From: JAXMAR01 sp046350295
GTDB taxonomy: Bacteria > Planctomycetota > Planctomycetia > Gemmatales > Gemmataceae
Assembly (NCBI GenBank): GCA_046350295.1
Contig: JAXMAR010000042.1
Coordinates: forward strand, 5,114 to 69,113
Length of the DNA: 64,000 nt
Direction: 5' to 3'
The notes under the pieces: generated by a model
Database searches by the model: none
The model's input: only the letters and a program-made list of their open reading frames with translations
What the model was told of the DNA's origin: nothing
Shown: piece by piece, positions 51,459-60,775 of the stretch
Numbering within the stretch: the first letter of the stretch is position 1
Layout: each line of letters opens with the position of its first letter
Position numbers and translations under genes: made by a program

Positions 51459-52751
51459 ATGAAGCGTGTCGTCCTGTGTTCCGTCTTGCTGGCGCCCGTC
51501 ATCACGTCGGTCTGCCCGGCGGGGGAAACCAAACGGCGCGGCGACGACGCCGCCATCGAAAGAGTCGTCTCGGAGAGCATGGCGGCGGCCAAAAAGGAGG
51601 ACTGGGAGGAATACGCCGAGTTCATTCACCCGGACTGCCTGCTGGACTACAAGAAGATGTGGCTTCCCACATTGACGGCGGCCGCGAAAAAAGGCCCGGA
51701 GCGGCGCGCCGAGGTGGCGCAGCTCTTCGACGGCGGCAAGGACCTGGACGCGATCATGACGCTGGAGCCGAAGGAGTTCTTCATCCGCTCGATGAACGGT
51801 CTGACTGCGCGCCTGGGCACGGGCATCAGCGTCCCGCTCAACGTCGAGGGCAGGATCATCGGCACGCTGCACGACGACGCCGGCCGCGCGTATGTAATGG
51901 TCCGCACACTGCGAAAACTCGGAAAGGTGACCATGACGCAGGTGGAGGTCGTCGCTCTGAAGAAGAGCGGCACGGAATGGAAAACGGAATTGCCCGACGG
52001 GGTTCGCATCCTGGCCGAGACCGTGGGCCGGACCCGCGCCGCTGCGGAGAAATCCGAGCCAGTGAAGGATCCTGGGGCGCCGGACAAGGAGCGTGGCGGC
52101 GCCGCTCGAAGCGACAAAGGCGACGGCTCGAGAAAAGTCGAGCTGAAGAAAGGCGACCGCATCCTCTTCCTCGGCGATTCGCTCACCTACTACGGCGGCA
52201 TCGACGGGCCCAAGGACAAGGTCACCAAGGGCTACGTCAAGATCGTGCAGGAGACGCTCGACAAGACACATAAGGACCTCGGCGTCCGCGTCGACTGGGT
52301 GGCCACCGGCGGGCACACCGTCCCCGACCTGCTCAAGCGACTCGACAAGGACGTCTTGCCCAAGAAGCCGACCATCGTCGTCATCCAGATCGGCTGCAAC
52401 GACGCCCGTCGCCTCCCGAAGGAAACCTTCAAGGCGAGCCTGGAGGAGCTGATCGACCGGCTGCAGAAAGAGAAGATCCAGGTAATCCAGTGTACGCTGA
52501 CGAGCGTCGGCGAGAAGCACGACGGAACCAACAAGGACGATCCCAAGCTGGAGGAGTTCGCCGAGATTCAACGGCAAATCATCAAAGCCAAGGACGTCCC
52601 GTTTAACGATCTGCGCAAGGCGTTCGTCGCGTATTGGAAGGCGCACAATCCCGAAAACAAGAGCAGCGGCATCCTGACCTACGACGGCAACCACTGGAAC
52701 GACGCCGGCATGCGCTTCGTCGCCGAGCAGATGCTGCGGAGGTTCAAATAG
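51459..52751 (+). CDS. Secreted SGNH/GDSL hydrolase with N-terminal helical domain
   Basis: 430 aa. A signal peptide (VVLCSVLLAPVITSVCPAG) precedes an N-terminal domain (~20-190: AAKKEDWEEYAEFIHPDCLLDY) resembling an NTF2-like fold. A Lys/Gly/Asp-rich linker joins it to the SGNH domain: block I LFLGDSLTYYGG (nucleophile Ser), block II Gly in TGGHTVPD, block III IGCNDARR (Asn), block V DGNHWNDAG (Asp/His). These complete the catalytic set, so it is an active esterase/lipase-type enzyme, probably on acetylated polysaccharide or lipid. ATG 51459 follows AGGGGAG. Confidence 0.88.
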   Translation: MKRVVLCSVLLAPVITSVCPAGETKRRGDDAAIERVVSESMAAAKKEDWEEYAEFIHPDCLLDYKKMWLPTLTAAAKKGPERRAEVAQLFDGGKDLDAIMTLEPKEFFIRSMNGLTARLGTGISVPLNVEGRIIGTLHDDAGRAYVMVRTLRKLGKVTMTQVEVVALKKSGTEWKTELPDGVRILAETVGRTRAAAEKSEPVKDPGAPDKERGGAARSDKGDGSRKVELKKGDRILFLGDSLTYYGGIDGPKDKVTKGYVKIVQETLDKTHKDLGVRVDWVATGGHTVPDLLKRLDKDVLPKKPTIVVIQIGCNDARRLPKETFKASLEELIDRLQKEKIQVIQCTLTSVGEKHDGTNKDDPKLEEFAEIQRQIIKAKDVPFNDLRKAFVAYWKAHNPENKSSGILTYDGNHWNDAGMRFVAEQMLRRFK

Positions 52752-52824
52752 ACGCCCATTTCTGTCCTCCCGTGCTGGCGGCCATCCCTCGTGCCGGCGT
52801 TCGGGACGAGGAGGCGAGGGTCGC

Positions 52825-53349
52825 ATGATGGCGCCACAATATCCTGCCGGTCCCTTCGAGCCTCACCCGACGGCGCTGGACGCCCGGCGCCGCGCGGCGC
52901 TCATCGCCGACCTCGAAACGGCCCCTGCCGGTTTTCGCGCCGCCGTCTCCGGCCTAGCGGACGACCAGCTCGACACCCCCTACCGCAACTGGACCATTCG
53001 GCAGATCGTCCATCACGTGGCCGACAGCCATGTCAACAGCTACATCCGCTTCAAGTGGGCGCTGACCGAGAAGCAGCCGACGGTCAAGGCTTACGATGAG
53101 GGACGTTGGGCCGCGCTGGAGGACTCACGCACCGGCGATGTGAGCGAACCTCTTTCCCTGCTGGAGGGATTACATGCGCGCTGGGTCCAGTTGCTGCGAT
53201 CACTATCGGAGGAGCAGTTCGCGCGTTCGTTCATCCATCCAGAAACCGACGCCGTTGTGAGTCTGGATGCCGCGCTCAGCTACTACGCCTGGCACGGACG
53301 ACATCACATGGCTCAAGTTCAGTGGCTGCGCGAGCAGAACGGCTGGTGA
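52825..53349 (+). CDS. DinB/YfiT-family putative metal-dependent hydrolase (bacillithiol-transferase-like)
   Basis: 174 aa, four-helix DinB fold. Metal-binding His in RQIVHHVADSHVNSYIRF (residue ~70) and WHGRHHMAQVQWL (~155-165), a pattern shared with YfiT/BstA. The opening PAGPFEPHPTALDARRRAAL is typical of the YfiT branch. It probably acts on small thiols or electrophiles; specificity is unknown. The gene lies 74 bp after the SGNH hydrolase. Confidence 0.85.
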   Translation: MMAPQYPAGPFEPHPTALDARRRAALIADLETAPAGFRAAVSGLADDQLDTPYRNWTIRQIVHHVADSHVNSYIRFKWALTEKQPTVKAYDEGRWAALEDSRTGDVSEPLSLLEGLHARWVQLLRSLSEEQFARSFIHPETDAVVSLDAALSYYAWHGRHHMAQVQWLREQNGW

Positions 53350-53388
53350 TCACTGAAACGCCGGTGATCCAATTGCGGCGCCCCAATT

Positions 53389-54400
53389 TCAGCGCGGCCG
53401 TGGGTTCAGCGTCTCCTCCGGCGTCGCGGCGCGCCAGAAACGCAGCGTCCCGTCCTCGTCCCCGGCCACGATGACCCTTTCATCCGGCGTCGCGGCGACG
53501 GCGCGGGTTGCGCTGTGGCCGCCGGTGAAAGCCATGCGGTCCTGCAGATCGCGCATCCGCAGGTCCAGTTGCGCGAGAAGGGCGCCCTGGACGCCGAGGC
53601 CGAAGACAAGTTGTCCCTTGTCGCTGCGGGCAAGGTTACAGTTCGGAGCGAACCCGGCGCGACGCCAGGCGTCCACTTCGTTCAGTTCCTTCCCCTTCGC
53701 CAGTGACCAAAGACGCAAAACCTGATCCTCTCCCCAGGCAAGGAACACCGGCTGCACGGGATTGCTCTCGGCGACGTCCGCGAGTCCCCGGATCGCCCCC
53801 TTGCTCCCCGTTTTCACGCTCAGAACGGAGCCGGCCGCGGCGTCGAGCGCGACGATTTCCCCTTCGCTCGAGCCGGCCAGTATCAACGTGGACTTATCGA
53901 TCGATCTCATCGCCGTGAGGACGCCCTTGGCCTCTGTCGCGATCTCCTTCTCCAAGCGCGTTCTTCTGCGTGTCCCATTTGGCGACGCGGCCGGGCCGGC
54001 CGCGACCAGCAGGGCCTTCTTGCTGGCCGCGCTGTGGCCGCCGCCGTCGCCGTCTTCTGGGTTTCGGTCCGCCAGGGCCCCCTTCTCCTTGACGCTCGCC
54101 CTTCTTCTCGTCGTAGCTCACTTCCTCGATCTCGGTGACCGCCCTGCCCCCCTTACCGTCGCTCCAGCCGACGGCCACGGTCGCTTTATCCTTCGCTTAG
54201 CGCACGGCGAGCCGAAGCCGCCACTCCCTGGCCCGCCTTGTCGATCTTCGCGACCGGCGTCCCGGAATCCCGCGTCCAAAAGCGAAGGCTCCCCGCCGCC
54301 GCTGACCAGGACCTTGCCGCGGAACAGAAACGCCGCGCTCACCGGCCCCGTGCGCCTGCACGGCATCCGGCTCGAAGTCGACGGACCAGACCTTGAGGTG
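53389..54400 (-). pseudogene. 3' WD40 part of the STAND gene in shifted frames
   Basis: The intact frame of the upstream gene ends at 54339, but WD40-like homology continues. First it is in another frame (SAAFLFRGKVLVSGGGEPS, ~54290-54340), then in others (AVGWSDGKGGRAVTEIEEVS, ~54115-54178), and finally in a clean stretch to 53389 (LAGSSEGEIVALDAAAGSVL, QVLRLWSLAKGKELNEV, IVAGDEDGTLRFWRAATPEE). The frame changes at about 54397 and at least three more times before 53950. The cluster of indels in a GC-rich region resembles assembly error; a decayed C-terminus is also possible. Confidence 0.7.
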
Positions 54401-57400
54401 TGTCGGCGCCGCCGGAGATGAACCAGCCGTCGGGACCGGCGGCGAGGGCGTTCACCCAGCCGAGGTGGCTGCGCAGCGTACGCGTGACCTTGCCCTGGTC
54501 TCGATCGTAAAGGTGGACGGCGTGATCGCGCGTGCCGATGGCAAGGACGTTCTGCCCCCTGATCCAAGCGAGGGCCCGCGCCGGGCTCGATAGTTCCACG
54601 CTTGCCACGGTCTTGCCGGCGCCATCGAGAATGGCGACCAGTCCCCCCCTGCCCTTGCCGCCGCCGACCGCCGTCAGGCTGCCGTCGTCGTTGGCGGCGA
54701 GCGCCTCGGCTTTTGACACACCGCTGTCAGCGGCGGCCTTCGACTCCTTGCCCGAAGCGGGATCGAAGCCCGTTACTTTTCCGGCGCCGCTCATGACGAC
54801 GAGGCTCTTGCCGGCGCCGTAGGCCAGGGCGCGCACGCCTCCCGCCGGGGAGAACGTCTGGGCCGGCTCCTTCTTCGCTTCGTCCCAGACGATGACCTTG
54901 CCCCCCGAGTCGGCCGAGGCGAGCGGCAGTCCCTTGGCGGCGGCGAGGGAGATCACGGCCGCGTCGTGTCCCTTGAGGACGGCCGGCTTGGCGTCCAGCC
55001 GCGTGCCGTCCTTGTCCGTTTTCACGTCATAAAGGTGGATCGTCTTGTCGGCGCGGGCGACGGCGAGCGTTTTGCCGTCCGCCAGGAAGGCGAGGGCATG
55101 GGCTGCGTTCTTCTCGCCTGCGATCGTTTGGATCTCCTTGAGCTTCTCCCGATCCCACAGCTTGACGCCGCCGTCGAGGCCGGCGCTTGCGATCAGCTTG
55201 CCGTCGGGGCTGAGGGCGATGCCGCTCACCGGCGCCTCATGTCCCGCCAGGTCGAAGCGCTCCGGATGCAGCCGCCGCCACAGGTGATACCATTCGACCC
55301 CGCGCACGTCATCCGCATCCTTGGACACGGGCGCAAGGGCGAAGAGCTGGCCGCGCGCCTCGATCGGGTCGTTGGCGTCGAGAGCGTCCGCCACGCGCCG
55401 CAGCCGAATCTGATACACATGTTCGTTGAACTCGCGCTGCTTGCGTTTCTCGAACGCCTGGATCTCCTTGACGATGTCCTTCTTCTCCTCCTCGAAGGCC
55501 GACCGCTGCTTCTGCAGACCTTCCGCCAGCGACGTCTGGTCCGCCTGGCGCGTGAAATAGAATGACACGGCCGCGGCCAGCGCCGCGAGCGGGATCATGA
55601 TCCAGAGCGTGTCGATGATCCTCGTCTTGCCGTGGGCCGACATCTCGCGCAGACGGGCGCCCCGGCCGCGCGCCTGCGCAAGCGCGTCGGAGGCCAGACC
55701 GGCATGGTTTTCCAGGTCGCCGTTCACCAGCAGCGTTTGCACCTCGACGACCGGCGGCGCCGTTTGCGTCAGCCGCTCCAGGACACCCTCCAGTTCCTGC
55801 GTCGATCCCTTCCACGTAGGAACGAGGTCGGCGACGGGAACCAGGTTGCGGCGCAGGCTGTCCCCTTCCGCCGTCGTCATCTGGTCGAGGAGTCGCAGCA
55901 CCGGCGCGGCCGCGAGCCGCTCCCGGCGCAGCAAGCCGTCGAGAAATCGAACGGAAGCGTCTTGCAGCGGTTCGATCAGGCGGAGGTTCACGGCGCGCAC
56001 CGCGTCTTGCTGCCGGCTCCGCATTCGCTCGAGCAGCGCCGCCGCCACGCATTGCAGGAGCATCAGCGCCGAAAGTTGATGCTCCCTGGCGGCCTTGAAC
56101 GCCGCCGCCGCCACCTGCTGCGCCACGCCCCCATCGTAGTAGAACTTGTACTCCGCGTGGGGGGCGGTTGCGGCGTACGGGATGACGTCTGTCGCAGTGG
56201 GCAACAGCAGCGCTTCTTCCAGCCCCTCCTGTGTCAGGGGGGGCAAATAGAACTCGCGCCAGACCGCCGCGTCCTTGCCGCTCGGGAACAGCGCCAGCAC
56301 GCGGCCAAGCAAATCGGAGCGCGTCGACAGGACGATACGGCACCGGGCGGAGGAAGCCGCCAGGCGCGTCAGCAGCTCAATCGCCTTGCCGCGCCGCTGC
56401 TTGCTCGCGTCGCTCCCTTCCTGCAACAGGTCCTCTGTCTGCTCCAGAACGATGACCAACTCCCAGGGCAGCCGCGCTGTGATCTCGTTCACGATGTCCA
56501 GGAATCGCCCCGGCTCCTCCCGCGCCATCTGATAGAGACGCCGTGCCCCCTCCGCCGGTCCGGCGCCGGCTGCGGCGGCGTCCGCGTTCCCACCCGGCGC
56601 CGCGCCCGGCCCGCCCGCCCGCACCGCGGTCGAAGAATCGCTCCAGAGCCGCGTGAGATAACCCGGCAGATCCAGCCGCACCGTCGTCCCCACCGGCGTC
56701 GCGAAGTCGAGCGGCCGGGCGGCGAAGTACGCCAGGCCGAGGCAGAGCTGGCCCAGGGGATCCGGCCCGGCGCGGAGGGCCAGCGTCGGCAGATCGACTT
56801 CCGGGATTCCTTCTCCTTCCGAGCGATCGCGCAGCGCCAGGAAGCCGATCGACTCCTCCTCTAGGTACGGAATCAGACCGGCCCGCAGGAAGGACGTCTT
56901 GCCCGTCGCCATGCCGCCGTGCAGCAGCAGTCCCTTCGTCGACGGCTGGTCGAAAACCGCGGCGCACTGGAGCAGATGGTCGGCCCGCCCCGCCAGGAAC
57001 ATGCGCCGCTCCCGGTCGAGCGGCTCCAGCGGAGCATAGGGGTTTGCGGGCAGCGGCCGGCGCTTGGGGGAGACGTAGGCAACGTCCTCCAGCCGGTTGA
57101 CGCAGAGCCCGGCCGGCGCCTGGGCGCTCCACGCCAAGCCGGCCACGCCCATATCGTTCCGCGCCCGCCGCAGCGCCTCCCCCAACTCGACCCGCCCTTC
57201 CAGGAAGCCGCCCAGGAGCCGTCGCCCGATCTCCTGCGTCTTGCTCGCCGGCAGCGGCACGGTTGGCAACACCACCGCCTCCGCCTCCATCCCCGCCGCC
57301 GCCACCAGGCACTCCCAGTGCTCGACCGGCCGGCCCTCGCCGTGCAGCGCCAGGATCACCAGCGGATACGGGTTCCCCTTGGCCGTGTCGATGCGCTCGA

Positions 57401-58049
57401 ACAGCTCATCGAGCCCGAAACGGCGTTCACTCGTGAGCGTCTCCCCTTCGCTGCAGGCCGCGGCCAGGCAAACGATATCCGACGAGCGTTCACCCAGCGC
57501 GTCGAACAACCCTTGAGCGTTGGTGACCGCGGGCAGATCACGTTCCTTGACCCAGGCGGCCAGGTCTCCGCGGCGCGCCGGCTCGTCGAGATGAAACAGG
57601 ATGGTCGGCGCATGAAGCTCCGGCGCCGCCAGCAGCGGGCTGACGCGCTTGCCCTCGCCGATGGGATAGCGCATGCCCCAGAATTGCTCCCCCTCGGCGA
57701 CGAGCGGCCAGGGTATGCGGCCGGGGGCGTTGCTCAGGAAATCGACGGATGGCGCCTCCGCCGCAGCCTTCTGCCACCAGGCGAGGGCGGCCTGAGCGGC
57801 GGTGTCGCTCGCATCCAGGCGGAAGATGAGGCGATGAAGGCGCCGCCCCAGGTTGAGCAGCTCCGCGTCGGCGTCCCCCCCCTGCCCCGCGACCTCGGCC
57901 AGGCGCTTGCGCGCCGCCCGCGCGGTCTGTTCGAGCTGGCCGAAGGCGTCCCTTTCCAGGTGGTATGGCTCGAAGAAGTTGACCCCGTCCGACCAGACAA
58001 GCGTGACCCGAGCGGGCTTGAACACGACCTGGCAAATGACGCGAGCCAC
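54339..58049 (-). CDS. CHAT-like / nSTAND NTPase / TM / WD40 giant with atypical His-Cys arrangement
   Basis: 1236 aa visible. GTG 58049 is the start: GGAGA is 7-11 bases upstream, and the TTG at 58091 is rejected. The N-terminal ~320 residues resemble a CHAT caspase-like domain: GRIPWPLVAEGEQFWGMRY, then DIVCLAAACSEGE where CHAT has its catalytic His, then PLVILALHGEG where CHAT has its Cys. A closing EALRRARNDM is also CHAT-like. The STAND NTPase follows (Walker A LHGGMATGKTSFLRAG, ~residue 395), then a transmembrane segment (WIMIPLAALAAAVSFYF), a Lys/Glu coiled coil, and WD40 repeats (FDLAGHEAPVSGIALSPDGK onwards). The WD40 array continues in broken frames to 53389. Likely a signalling or conflict sensor; the trigger is unknown. 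Confidence 0.75.
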   Translation of the reverse strand: MARVICQVVFKPARVTLVWSDGVNFFEPYHLERDAFGQLEQTARAARKRLAEVAGQGGDADAELLNLGRRLHRLIFRLDASDTAAQAALAWWQKAAAEAPSVDFLSNAPGRIPWPLVAEGEQFWGMRYPIGEGKRVSPLLAAPELHAPTILFHLDEPARRGDLAAWVKERDLPAVTNAQGLFDALGERSSDIVCLAAACSEGETLTSERRFGLDELFERIDTAKGNPYPLVILALHGEGRPVEHWECLVAAAGMEAEAVVLPTVPLPASKTQEIGRRLLGGFLEGRVELGEALRRARNDMGVAGLAWSAQAPAGLCVNRLEDVAYVSPKRRPLPANPYAPLEPLDRERRMFLAGRADHLLQCAAVFDQPSTKGLLLHGGMATGKTSFLRAGLIPYLEEESIGFLALRDRSEGEGIPEVDLPTLALRAGPDPLGQLCLGLAYFAARPLDFATPVGTTVRLDLPGYLTRLWSDSSTAVRAGGPGAAPGGNADAAAAGAGPAEGARRLYQMAREEPGRFLDIVNEITARLPWELVIVLEQTEDLLQEGSDASKQRRGKAIELLTRLAASSARCRIVLSTRSDLLGRVLALFPSGKDAAVWREFYLPPLTQEGLEEALLLPTATDVIPYAATAPHAEYKFYYDGGVAQQVAAAAFKAAREHQLSALMLLQCVAAALLERMRSRQQDAVRAVNLRLIEPLQDASVRFLDGLLRRERLAAAPVLRLLDQMTTAEGDSLRRNLVPVADLVPTWKGSTQELEGVLERLTQTAPPVVEVQTLLVNGDLENHAGLASDALAQARGRGARLREMSAHGKTRIIDTLWIMIPLAALAAAVSFYFTRQADQTSLAEGLQKQRSAFEEEKKDIVKEIQAFEKRKQREFNEHVYQIRLRRVADALDANDPIEARGQLFALAPVSKDADDVRGVEWYHLWRRLHPERFDLAGHEAPVSGIALSPDGKLIASAGLDGGVKLWDREKLKEIQTIAGEKNAAHALAFLADGKTLAVARADKTIHLYDVKTDKDGTRLDAKPAVLKGHDAAVISLAAAKGLPLASADSGGKVIVWDEAKKEPAQTFSPAGGVRALAYGAGKSLVVMSGAGKVTGFDPASGKESKAAADSGVSKAEALAANDDGSLTAVGGGKGRGGLVAILDGAGKTVASVELSSPARALAWIRGQNVLAIGTRDHAVHLYDRDQGKVTRTLRSHLGWVNALAAGPDGWFISGGADTPQGLVRRLRAGCRAGARGR

Positions 58050-58331
58050 CGGCGGTCTCCTGGTGCGATATTCGGCGCTGTTGAAGGGCAACTATACGAG
58101 ACCGGGCCGCGTTTTGCCAGCAAGGACAGCCGCCTCTTTCCACCCCGGCCCCGCAGACCAATCGCCCGGTCAGGAAAATGGAAAATAAATGAATAACCTA
58201 GTTGACCCGGTTGACTCGCAGAGATACCGGCGCCTACAATTCGGTTGGCGTCCGGCCCCGTTGGCCGGACGACCAAGCGGAATCGTTCCGCATATTTGCT
58301 TTTAACCACGAACACCAAGGAGCCCAGGCTT

Positions 58332-58994
58332 ATGGCCAGGTCCCAACATCCTCTCTCAAGCGTCACTGCAGTCGACGGCGCGTCTCTCTTCGATGCCAGC
58401 TCCATCATGGGCGAGAGGTTCAATCGGCATCGCGTGACGATTGACTATCCATCGCTACGTCGGGTCCTCGATGAACGTCGCCAGAACGCAGGATGGTCTC
58501 CGGCTGACATCTGTAGCGTAATCGTCTCCATGGATCCTGCTTCCGAAGGCCAGCAACGTTTCCGCGAGATGCTTGAGCGCGCGGAGTTTGAACCGGACAT
58601 CTGCCATTATCGCGACGCCTTTGTTTCTCTCCCACCCGGCCGTACACCGTCCGATGAGCACACGAAGTCAATTGTTTCTTTCTCGGCACGCCTTGCGTAC
58701 ATTGCAGGCCTAATGGCTCGCCACGACGAGCCGCAGCTTTTGTTGGTGACGCACTCATTCGAACTATGCGAACCTCTGCTTGACCTGGCCGAACGCAGAA
58801 AGAAGGGCCGTTTTGGACTAGCGTATTTCGGATCCCTCATTGACTTTCGCTGGAAGATCGCCGGGCTCCAAGAAGGAAAGCTTCCACTGGAGTTCTTCGA
58901 CCTGGAAGAGCACGGACAGGAATTGCTGGGATTTGATTTGGGCGCTCGCTCGCGGCTTGGTACCGAGCCGACCAGCGGCCTACGTCGGTATTGA
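58332..58994 (+). CDS. NYN/PIN-like domain protein
   Basis: 220 aa. AAGGAG precedes ATG 58332, which rules out the longer frame to 58245. SLFDASSIMGERF (Asp near residue 21) and the helix after it resemble NYN/PIN-type nucleases. A GDxD-like second acidic site is not clear: VTHSFELCEPLLDLAE takes its place, so nuclease activity is uncertain. The C-terminal region is acidic and helical. It forms a likely operon with the 105-aa protein at 59100 (104 bp gap). Family identity is tentative. Confidence 0.5.
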   Translation: MARSQHPLSSVTAVDGASLFDASSIMGERFNRHRVTIDYPSLRRVLDERRQNAGWSPADICSVIVSMDPASEGQQRFREMLERAEFEPDICHYRDAFVSLPPGRTPSDEHTKSIVSFSARLAYIAGLMARHDEPQLLLVTHSFELCEPLLDLAERRKKGRFGLAYFGSLIDFRWKIAGLQEGKLPLEFFDLEEHGQELLGFDLGARSRLGTEPTSGLRRY

Positions 58995-59099
58995 CGTCAT
59001 CTCGCGGCGAGGACAAAGTGTCCACGTCCCCGAAGGTCGGCACATATGTGCGCCGGTGACCTCGCATTATGCAGGCGCCGGTCTTTTAAGGAGTCAGTC

Positions 59100-59414
59100 A
59101 TGTTGACGCAACAGTCATTCCGCGCGCTTGTAATTGGTTTTCGTCCAGTCGAGTTACAACGTCTGAGGAAAAAAGCTTGTGACGCTGGTCTGCCATTCGA
59201 GCTAGGGGATGGAGGCCACATTGGGGACGGTTCGAATGCAGCAAGAAACGCGATGGCAGCGACTTCTTATGTCGATGTTGTGTTTTGGCGGCTGGAGGGG
59301 TCAAGAGTCATGCCAAAACTCTTTGCTTGCGGTGTTCGCCCCATCCGCGTGAATGGTGTGTCGAGCGCGCTCCAAAAAATGCGTGAAATCGCGAAACCCG
59401 TGCGCCGGGCTTGA
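59100..59414 (+). CDS. Small DUF2325-like protein
   Basis: 104 aa. AAGGAG lies 8-13 bases before ATG 59100, and the frame to 59046 is dropped. RALVIGFRPVELQRLRKKA, then GDGGHIGDGSNAARNAM, SYVDVVFWRLEGSRVMP and IRVNGVSSALQKMREIA recall the DUF2325 layout (VVGG..., GG..., aDvV..., K..., SSl), but the usual Cys/His are missing. It is presumably a partner of the NYN-like gene upstream. No function can be claimed. Confidence 0.45.
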   Translation: MLTQQSFRALVIGFRPVELQRLRKKACDAGLPFELGDGGHIGDGSNAARNAMAATSYVDVVFWRLEGSRVMPKLFACGVRPIRVNGVSSALQKMREIAKPVRRA

Positions 59415-59560
59415 TTATCGACCGCGCTCGTCTCGCCTATCGCAATCCCGTCATGTTACGGACAAGGCTTATCGCCGCGCTGCCGCCGAAACGGGGGCGA
59501 AAAAAAAGTGGTGGCGGAAGGGTCGTGAGCCTTGTCCGGCCTGTAGCAGGGGGCCTTAGT

Positions 59561-60646
59561 CTACCCGGCCATAGATGCGACGCCTTCCTCCCGCCCCGAC
59601 GCCGCCGAGCGATACGCTGCGTCCAGGAGCAGCACCGAGCGCATCGCCGCCTCCCCTGGCGACCAGTTGACATCCGCCTTGCCGAGGATCAAGTCGATGA
59701 AGTTGTGCGGGGGCCCGTCGCACGCGTAGTTCCCCGCGTCGGGCGGCAAGTCGATCCGCTCTTGCCGCCCGTCATGGCGCCGCCACTCGAGCCGGGCGCG
59801 TTCGCAGTCGAGCATCAACAGCCCTTCCGTGCCGAAGATGCGCAGGTCCACCTGATACTGCGCCGCCCCGATCGGCGGCACGGTCCCCGCGCCCGAGACC
59901 GTCCCGATTGCGCCGTTATCGAAGCGGACGCTCAGCGCGTCATAAAGATCGACGTTCGATCCGGGCGCCGTCATGCGTGCGAACACCGAGCGCGGCATGA
60001 GGCCGGTGAGCCAGAAGAGCATGCCGGTCGAGTGCGAGAGCTGCGCGTGGCCGTAGCCGCCGCCCGCGATCTTTGGATCGGACCACGTCTTCGGGTCCGG
60101 CTGAAAGAGCACGCCCCCCGCCTGCCCGCTGACCCGCTCCGCCTGAAAGTGGCCGTGAACGAGCAGGTCGCGGATTGGCGACGCCATGTGACACAGAACA
60201 TACTGCACTTCGCCGACCGCTCCGTCGTCCATCCAGCGCTTGGCCTGCTGAATGAACGGCTTGTAGTGCCAGCCATACGGGACGAGCAGATGGACGTTCT
60301 TTTCCTTCGCCAGCCGCACCAGCTCCCGCGCCTCGCCGCCGCGCGTGCACATCGGCTTCTCGCACAGGACATGCAGCCCTTTTTCCAGAGCGAGGCGGGC
60401 GTGTTCGAAGTGCAGCGTGTGCGGCGAGCTGACGATGACCGCGTCCAGCCCCGAATAGCTCACCAGCTCGGCGGCCTCCTCTGTCGCGAAGCGAAAGCCG
60501 AAGCGATCCTTGACCTGCCGCAGCTCATCGGCGCCGAGGCGACAGACGGCCGTCAACTCCACGTCATCCCGCGCCGCGAGCAGCGGCATGTGATTCGCCG
60601 TCGCCCACCAGCCGGCGCCGAGGAAGCCGAGATGAACCTTCGACAT
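59561..60646 (-). CDS. Gfo/Idh/MocA-family oxidoreductase
   Basis: 361 aa. N-terminal Rossmann fold: VHLGFLGAGWWATANHMPLL (GxGxxxxxH-type). Catalytic-site block LHVLCEKPMCTRGGEA has the conserved EKP Lys. C-terminal domain: GGGYGHAQLSHSTGMLFWL with the His pair of family members. It probably oxidises a sugar or inositol using NAD(P). Substrate is unknown. ATG 60646 follows AAAGGGG, and the frame to 60676 is dropped. Convergent with the small + strand gene upstream; the spacing of 146 bp (59415-59560) holds nothing I recognise. Confidence 0.9.
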   Translation of the reverse strand: MSKVHLGFLGAGWWATANHMPLLAARDDVELTAVCRLGADELRQVKDRFGFRFATEEAAELVSYSGLDAVIVSSPHTLHFEHARLALEKGLHVLCEKPMCTRGGEARELVRLAKEKNVHLLVPYGWHYKPFIQQAKRWMDDGAVGEVQYVLCHMASPIRDLLVHGHFQAERVSGQAGGVLFQPDPKTWSDPKIAGGGYGHAQLSHSTGMLFWLTGLMPRSVFARMTAPGSNVDLYDALSVRFDNGAIGTVSGAGTVPPIGAAQYQVDLRIFGTEGLLMLDCERARLEWRRHDGRQERIDLPPDAGNYACDGPPHNFIDLILGKADVNWSPGEAAMRSVLLLDAAYRSAASGREEGVASMAG

Positions 60647-60694
60647 GCGAACCCCTTTCCGAGCCACAGACCGCACGAAGAAACGACAGAATCA

Positions 60695-60758
60695 GCCACA
60701 GAGGACACCGAGACCACAGAGGAAGACCGGGAGCAGAACGCTAGACTCTCTCTGTGGC
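60695..60758. repeat. Inverted repeat of the CCACAGAG type
   Basis: GCCACAGAG (60695-60703) and its inverted copy CTCTGTGGC (60750-60758), with an additional CCACAGAGG copy at 60714-60722. It lies between ribD and the oxidoreductase gene. It is short, with unclear function, and is probably part of a dispersed sequence. Confidence 0.55.
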
Positions 60759-60775
60759 GGAGGCCCCTTCCTTCG

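Noticed and set aside
60677..60775. CACAGAGGACACCGAGACC sequence as a CRISPR array
   Set aside because: Short irregular near-repeats without uniform spacers.
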